Shown: positions 57,696-64,000 of the stretch, piece after piece
Position numbering within the stretch: the stretch's first letter is position 1
Layout of the letters: each line of letters opens with the position of its first letter
Source of the DNA: Candidula unifasciata
Taxonomy: Eukaryota > Mollusca > Gastropoda > Stylommatophora > Geomitridae
DNA length: 64,000 nt
NCBI GenBank assembly: GCA_905116865.2
Contig: CAJHNH020008565.1
Location: 682,001-746,000 of the forward strand
Reading direction: 5' to 3'
Notes under the pieces: generated by a model
Databases searched by the model: none
Told to the model about the DNA's origin: nothing
The model's input: the letters and a program-made list of their open reading frames with translations, nothing else
Position numbers and translations under genes: made by a program

Positions 57696-57964
57696 CTAAA
57701 AAGGACCTTTTTCCACACCTGTTGGCGTTTTGGGAATATAGGGCTAGACCTATATTTCATGGACCAATCAGCACTCAGTGGGTGATGTGGTCAGTATCAC
57801 GCTGGCCACTTTTACTTCCCAGGACTTTACCTGGTACCCGTTTAAGGTTGGGTCGACCTGAGAGCCAGGGTTATTTGTGAAGAAAAAAAAAGTCTGGTGC
57901 CGTCAGGACTTGAATCAATGACCAGATCAGCTGGTGAACATCTGGCTGCTACACCACGCTCCCG
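57696..57964 (-). repeat. SINE family A, complete reverse copy
   Basis: GGGCTAGACCTATATTTCAT, GTGATGTGGTCAGTATCACG, CTGGCCACTTTTACTTCCCA, GGGTCGACCTGAGAGCCAGG, then head GGCTGCTACACCACGCTCCC. About 75-80% like 51752-52021. Confidence 0.8.
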
Positions 57965-57969
57965 CCTTC

Positions 57970-59590
57970 CCCCATCATATGTCTATACCATTGCATTTTC
58001 CGTCAGGATAATTTTTTTTTTTTAAAGATATAAAATAAATGTCCAGCCCATCTGATCTAACTTGTATATACATTTCACTAGCCAGTTTCTTCCTCATAAC
58101 TAACCTGACATGGAGATGTTGGGACCAAATGTAGGTCGCTTCTAGACAGAAATAAATTACTGAGATGACATACTTCATTGGTGGCTGTCAGTTCTGGAGG
58201 CGCGGCTTGGGTTCGGGAAAGATGTCAGTGAGAAGTGGAATTTAATTTTAGGAAACTGAATTTGTATTGTGTTTACATAGTGATTGCAACACTTCCATCT
58301 CTGGTTGGCAACGTACTGTTATTGAGTTCTGCAAAAAACATGCTTGTGGGGTCGTAATTATACAACCTTAAACTATAAAATGGAGAAGTATTGTGAATGT
58401 TATATAAATATAAATGCCTGATATATTACAGGTAGAGCCGAAAGAAATAAAGTAATCTATTGCTGTCTGATTCACTTCAAAACATTTTCATTAGCTTAGC
58501 ATTAGAAGCAATTTCAGTGATTACTAAAATGTCATCTCTAGTGGTAGTGTATTGTTGATTGAGTTCAACATAAAACTTGTTGTGGAGTCATAAATATTAG
58601 GGAATAATGAAAAAGAGTAGCATTACCTATGATTATGGTACATTACTGGTATATTTTTTTGGAAATAAAAGTTATTTTTTTTTCCATGTGATTCAGTCAA
58701 AAATATTTTTATTAGCTTAGTATTAGACATTTTGTTATACCTACATTGTTAACAGAATACAGAAAAACAGAGCAGACAGAAATAAGAATGTTATTTGTGA
58801 TGCTATGTGATTAAGTTTAAAACATCTGGGTGGGTTAAGTATCAGAAGTGTTTCACAGAGGTGGATGATAGATTATAAACATGACATGAAGAAATAGGAC
58901 TCTTATTGTTGTGTTGTTGCTAAGCGATAAGCCTAGAAGTACTTTTTATTTCAAGAATAATAGTGCAAGGAGTCAGTATTCAAAGCAAAAATACAGAAGC
59001 ATTAAAATGAACCCTAATGCCGTAGCCAGTATTTTGTCATTGAAACAGAAAATTTGCATTTTCCTGTTCTGATCTTTGCAATCCTTAGTTTGTATCATTT
59101 CATCAGTTTTTTTTTTCTGATATCATGTATTTTGTAGGGTTTACCGATTTACCTGTGCTCCGTCCATTAAAACTATTTAATCTTCCTGTTTAAAATTGAA
59201 TGATTGATGTTATTTTGATCTTGTGTTCCCGTCACAAAATGACATTAATTTACCACAGCTGGTATCTGCTTGGAGTTTCTAGAGCTTTGAATACTTCTGC
59301 TTTCATCTTTAAAAAGGTGATTGACATGTTGTGTTATGGTTTAAAGCTAAGCTGCTATATCTGTATTTGGTGGTGGGGGGGGAAGGGACTATGACATCCG
59401 ATTTCAGCAGTGTCGTGGTTGGCATGCCTTGGAAGGGTAAAAGGCAAAAATTAGTAGCCTGCCTGTGACCTGTAGGACACCCAAGCCAATCCCACCTCTG
59501 GCTTGCCAGGTGGGATGGGATCCATAGGATTAAATACTCCCTTAAACTATGACAGGCTAGCAAGTCTTCAGTGGATTAAATCTTGCTTGA
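57970..59590. other. AT-rich intergenic DNA
   Basis: No gene seen. A weak duplication (GTGATTCAGTCAAAAATATT / TGATTCACTTCAAAACATTT with ATTAGCTTAG) spans 58460-58740. A short GC-richer block with GTGACCTGTAGGACACCC and GCCAGGTGGGATGGGATCC lies at 59400-59560. Confidence 0.4.
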
Positions 59591-60019
59591 AGAAACAATA
59601 CGAGAAATCAGAGTATCTGAGGAGCAAAATATTATCCAGTGGAAGAATTAAAGAACACACTCTCTCTCTCGACACCTAAAGCAGTACAAAAGGAAGTGAA
59701 GACAACGATGGAAGGTAGAACTAGAGAACTTGCATGCTACACTGTGGACATTTAGCAGACAAGCCCGAAAATTCCTTGAAGTCTCAGTGATGTGGTTGAC
59801 AGAGTCAGTTGCATATTCTTTACAGGATGTTGCAGAACCAACCCCAGCAGTTTTAACTGTTGTGGTTTTTTTTTTATAGCACATTTATGTCTAGTAGCTT
59901 GGTTGAAAGAAGAATGCTTCCAATTCTCTGAACAGCAAAAAATAAGTAGCCCAGATGTTTTGAAGAAGGCTAAGACTTGTTACAAACATCAGGAAGAGAT
60001 AGTCAACATTCTTTGGCTA

Positions 60020-60262
60020 TATGATAATGAAAAACTAGGAAATGTGATTATTGAAAAGATTTATGAAAAAAAAAAAAAACAACAGAAAGTTCATGACAGC
60101 TTTTCATCATGGCATAGTACAAGAACTGATACACGGTGTAAGAGCTGAGCATTTGTGAAGAAAAACACACAATGACAAAAAGAGTCCTGAATTCCCATGT
60201 AGCCACTGTGGAAAACTGTTCTTGTCACGTGCTGGCCTTGCAAGCCACATTCGCCACTGCCA
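60020..60262 (+). pseudogene. LINE C-terminal C2H2 zinc finger remnant
   Basis: A frame ending at about 60262 reads EFPCSHCGKLFLSRAGLASH then IRHCH: C-x2-C-x12-H-x3-4-C/H. Upstream is a Lys/Arg-rich stretch. Many invertebrate LINE ORF2 proteins end in FxCPxCGRxxxSRIGLxSHxRTH. A short host zinc-finger exon is less likely, given the stops around it. Confidence 0.55.
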
Positions 60263-60742
60263 TAGGTTGTAGTTTTTATTTGTCCTATAGCACAATACTA
60301 TACCATAGGTTGTAGTTTCTACTTGTCCATATAGCACAATACTATACCATAGGTTGTAGTTTCTACTTGTCCTATAGCACAATACTATACCATAGGTTGT
60401 AGTTTCTACTTGTCCATATAGCACAATACTATACCATAGGTTGTAGTTTCTACTTGTCCTATAGCACAATACTATACCATAGGTTGTAGTTTCTACTTGT
60501 CCATATAGCACAATACTATACCATAGGTTGCAGTTTCTACTTGTCCATATAGCACAATACTATACCATAGGTTGTAGTTTTTACTTGTCCTATAGCACAA
60601 TACTATACCATAGGTTGTAGTTTCTACTTGTCCTTATTATAGCACAATTCTATACCATAGGTTGTAGTTTCTACTTGTCCTTATAGCAAATACTATACCA
60701 TAGGTTGTAGTTTCTACTTGTCCTTATAGCACAATACTATCG
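60258..60742 (+). repeat. 44-45 bp minisatellite, about 11 copies
   Basis: Unit CCATAGGTTGTAGTTTCTAC plus TTGTCC(AT)ATAGCACAATACTATA. It starts exactly at the end of the zinc-finger LINE remnant. A minus ORF with YGIVLCYRTSRNYNLW repeats is an artefact. Confidence 0.94.
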
Positions 60743-60744
60743 GC

Positions 60745-62155
60745 TGGAAAGACAGAAAGGTGCCAACAACATGGTGTTAAAGATGGCAGGATACGCACAA
60801 CATGATCGCTAGCACCAGCTGGCAAGGTATTTGATGACAGTGATGAGGATCATCTCGTTGGAACATTCCAGAGCCACTGTACAATTATGTTTAGTTTAAG
60901 AAAGAAAAAAGACAAACTCAATATCAAATCAACAAAGAAATAATTTAATGCAACAAGAAAAAAAAAGAGTCTGTATGCATATCTGTAACACTATCAAACC
61001 TACTGGGTAACAGCAAAGTTCAACATCAAACGGGTCAATAAAACTCATCAATAAAACACACATCTAAAATTGTACTTCAAAATACAGTGTATAAAAGCCC
61101 ACATTAAACTGAAAAAGTGCTACACAATTAAATTCAGAGTGCATCCATGAAATAACTTCAGATGTCTCCAACGTCATCTACGGTTTACAAATGATAAAAT
61201 TATGCACTTGTATAACGACCATTAGAAATAGAAAAAAAATATCACTTGAGTTATATCTGGGAAGTATCATAGAAATACATGTCTGTTAGTTATTTTGATA
61301 AAACTCTTTAAATTAAAGTTGAATTATGAGATGAAGGCTTGGCTTTTCCTGACATGAAAAGAATCACAGCACATAAAGCTGCATGATTATACAGTTTACA
61401 CAAGTCTACAGCTGACTAAAATATGACCACTGTAGGAAGTCTGAACATCCTCCAACAGAAGCAGAGTATAAGTTTGCTTTAGACTTTAGGTGAAACAAAC
61501 AAAAATTGGCATAAGTGAGATTATGTTAACAGAGAGAAACCCAGTAGTTCAGATACTGGGAATGTAAACCTCACATGTAGACAAACTGTCATTCCAATGC
61601 TGGATCTTCACAGCAGTAGAGATGAACAAAAGACTGCCATATTTGTGCTGACTAATGTTGCTTGTTCTGTCACCTCTACTACTGTTATTTACAATACAAC
61701 TGACTGCATTATAAAAGGGCAACAGTTGCTAGCAGAAATGGTATTCAATGGAGCCCAACAGAACAACCCGATGATCTAGACTTCACTGATGACATTAACC
61801 TTCGATCCCACTTAATTAACTAGATGCAAGATAAATAAAAGACAAAGGCAATCAGAATAATCCAGGCAAACAATAATCCCATTTCTCTTAGCGACATCCC
61901 AGTTCAGGATGTGGAGAATCTTTGCCAATCTGGGCAGTAATGTAGATAAGGAAAAGGGGGGGGGGGGGGGGGGGGGGGGTGCTGCTGACAGAGATATACG
62001 GATACAAAAGGCAAGATTCGATTTTGTGCGTGGAAGTCGCAGAAAATTACAACTAGTTCTAAACTTAAAATATCTGCTCTTAAGCGAAATAAAAGAATTT
62101 ATCCAGTGAACTATGACTAAAAAGTTTAATAAAATGGGGAAGCAGAAAAACGTGC
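60745..62155. other. AT-rich intergenic DNA with a poly-G tract
   Basis: No gene seen. A run of about 23 G lies at 61957-61979. Confidence 0.45.
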
Positions 62156-62159
62156 ACAA

Positions 62160-62220
62160 AACAATACAAATCGATGTTTTGGCCGAGGACCTTTCTCGAC
62201 TTAAACTGAACTACACAATA
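62160..62220 (-). repeat. Possible Penelope-type 3' end motif
   Basis: The - strand gives TCGAGAAAGGTCCTCGGCCA and AAACATCGA, like the GATGAAGG...GCCGAAACGTCGA phrase common near the ends of GIY-YIG retroelements. Suggestive only. Confidence 0.35.
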
Positions 62221-62449
62221 ACAAAGAAGAGAGTACTCCAACCCCTAAAGTGTCACGTGAAAAAACTTTTTACACAGGGTGATTTGAATTGAATGAAATA
62301 AAATAAAGGAAGGTTAAAAAAAAATTTACAATAGTGTGACAATAGTAAAACTGTTTAGATGAAGGTATGTTAAACATTGATGTCTCCTGGACTAAGAACA
62401 CCTAGACTGTGGATGAGGCGTTTTCCAAAGTGAGGCAAGTGGTATGATC

Positions 62450-62600
62450 ACCAGAGCATAATGTCAAATCCGTACTGCAGTATGAAACTAAAACACTGAG
62501 AACAACCAAAACAGTTAATTACACAAGGTCAAAGGAATAAAGGTAGACCAAAAAATGTAGAGAAGGGAACTAGCAAGTGAAATTGAAAAGATAAGGAGGA
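62450..62600 (+). pseudogene. Degenerate LINE C-terminal remnant
   Basis: CCGTACTGCAGTATGAAACT and CTGAGAACAACCAAAACAGT resemble the LLYGAETWRTTKT block at 4603 and 30060. Confidence 0.4.
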
Positions 62601-62605
62601 TATGG

Positions 62606-62986
62606 GGCTATCCTCCGAACTTCGGGCACTAAAGATGGCGGCCACAAAATATCCTTTCGAGCCACAGTCACATGACCTAATTTGCGGTTTTCCGGCAACT
62701 ACCGCCACGAGTCTCCCACGCCGCTAACGCGGGGTGGATTGGGGCTAAACTAGATGGCTAGGACTCACGAGCAAAGCTTCAGGAGATGCGGAAGCTGTTG
62801 CTCGTGGGTCCTAGCCATCTAGTTTAGCCCCAATTCACGCTGCGTGAGCGGCGTGGGGGACTCGTGGCGGTAGTCGCCGGAAAACCGCAAATTAACTCGC
62901 CGGAAGTACGCAATTGACACGTGACTGTGGCTCGAAAGGATATTTTGTGGCCGCCATCTTTAGTGCTCAAAGTTTGGAAGATAGCC
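62606..62986. mobile_element. Hairpin MITE with ~175-bp arms
   Basis: Arms 62606-62780 and 62791-62986 are reverse complements with few mismatches and one ~20-bp indel, leaving a 10-base loop. The ends are GGCTATC and GATAGCC. ATATGG at 62600-62605 recurs within ATATATGG after the element, a likely target duplication. It is clearly GC-richer than its surroundings. Each arm carries AAGATGGCGGCC (62632-62643 and, reversed, 62949-62960), the YY1-site consensus. No ORF; non-autonomous. The superfamily is uncertain. Confidence 0.88.
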
Positions 62987-63124
62987 ATATATGGGTTGAA
63001 CTGCCTGTTTTACCAAAGGATACAACGGCTTGGGGGAGGGGGTGGGGGAAAGAGGGCATAAGAAGAGAAATAGGAATACTGCTTGTCTGATTTATGTATG
63101 TGTCAAGTAAAGAACCATTTCCAC

Positions 63125-63260
63125 ACAACTGGACATCAGCCATATTGTGTTACCTTTACTTTCCAGGACATTTTCTTGTATCTATTTTAGGCTGGGTCAA
63201 CTAAGGAGGGAAAGTCATTTTATACAAATCTACCCAATGCGGATGTGAAGTATGTGTGTG
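63125..63260 (-). repeat. SINE family A fragment
   Basis: TACCTTTACTTTCCAGGACA, TTTTAGGCTGGGTCAACTAA and GGAGGGAAAGTCATTTT follow the reverse core order of 57796-57875. Confidence 0.6.
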
Positions 63261-64000
63261 TATACATACATCAATTATGATGTAACTGTACTTCAACAGA
63301 AGTCAGAAATCCATGACACATAAAACTATGGTATACAATGTATTCCATAAAACAAAGTTGAAAGATTATATGAAATAAAAATATATAACTTTGATTAACT
63401 AAAATCCCACAAACCGAAATAACACCAACCACAAGTTTGAAGGACAGCCAATCAACCATAGATCACATATATAAGATGTGGCCTCATGAGATTAAATAAT
63501 TAATCTTCTATATATATTCCACTGCAAGGCTGTTCAACTAAGTTTACTTAAGAGGCCTCCAGTTTGAAAATGGGGATGGTCATGGGCCAGATGCTCAAGC
63601 CCCAGCATAGAAAGATCATTAATAAAATACGACTGGCAATGATCTGGGGGCCACTTGCCAGGCCTTTGCGGGCCTTCACCTTAATGGGAGTCGAAATCGG
63701 GTCTCCCAAATGAAATGTAAACACTTAGAATCAGTTTAAAAGGACAACATTTTGTGGCGTGCTTCATATTATTATGTAATACATGACATAGCTTACATAC
63801 ACTTTTATGATGTTCAGCAAAGCAGCCATTTTAAAACCAAAAGCTACAGGACTTTAAAAAATGTAAATGTAAAGAAGGAAAGAAATAAAAAAAAAATTTA
63901 AAATCAATAAGAACTATAAAAATAATACTTCTACTTTAAAATAATGGCACAGTCAAAATTTGCAAACAAGAAAGATAAGATTATTAAGAGTGCTCTAGAT
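63261..64000. other. AT-rich intergenic DNA to the window end
   Basis: No gene or recognised repeat. A short GC-richer stretch at 63560-63710 (GGGGGCCACTTGCCAGGCC) is unassigned. Confidence 0.4.

Noticed and set aside
60107..60511. 134-codon minus ORF with YGIVLCYRTSRNYNLW repeats
   Set aside because: Translation of the 45-bp minisatellite.

Overview
This window is animal nuclear DNA: AT-rich, intron-rich, and crowded with decayed retrotransposons, SINEs and minisatellites. The only host gene I can reconstruct is a kinesin-9 family motor of the KIF6 type, on the + strand. Twenty confidently placed coding exons and one tentative last exon run from 11687 to 57246 and encode about 816 residues; human KIF6, from memory, is about 814. 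The repeat content (RTE/CR1-like LINEs, a Penelope-type GIY-YIG remnant, tRNA-derived SINEs, a SINE family with an ACTC-type tail) suggests a marine invertebrate, perhaps a mollusc. The species cannot be read from the sequence.

Layout. 1-1379 (- strand) is a gag-like ORF1 of a non-LTR retrotransposon with three zinc knuckles, preceded by three tandem 5' monomers (1387-1625). 1626-11600 is intergenic, with LINE fragments (3556-4518, 4595-4990, 5300-5765, 7925-8730, 8985-9240), SINE pieces and a long imperfect inverted repeat (6910-7373). 11687-57246 is KIF6. Exons 1-11 build the motor domain (P-loop, switch I, switch II and the neck). Exons 12-20 build the coiled-coil stalk and the conserved C-terminal blocks. 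57247-64000 is the presumed 3'UTR followed by intergenic DNA with SINE and LINE remnants, a 45-bp minisatellite and a GC-rich hairpin MITE (62606-62986).

The most unusual feature is how the KIF6 introns have grown. Many of the larger introns carry their own private tandem repeat (about 60, 30, 62, 28, 29, 111, 47, 39 and 19 bp units). Two of these arrays begin inside an exon boundary and so multiply a splice site: four copies of the exon 7 donor, and three decoy copies of the exon 17 acceptor. The 2.6-kb, 19-bp satellite in intron 20 appears to have expanded from within a LINE fragment, because recognisable LINE sequence flanks it on both sides. Intron 19 uses a GC-AG splice pair and holds a 1.9-kb, 47-bp satellite.

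Other mobile DNA in the introns includes an internally deleted piggyBac-like element with TTAA target sites (42156-42894), a Penelope-type GIY-YIG fragment (44335-44850), RNase H-bearing LINE copies, and a SINE nested in a LINE reverse transcriptase with a clear target-site duplication. All homology calls are from reading translations by eye; no database search was possible.
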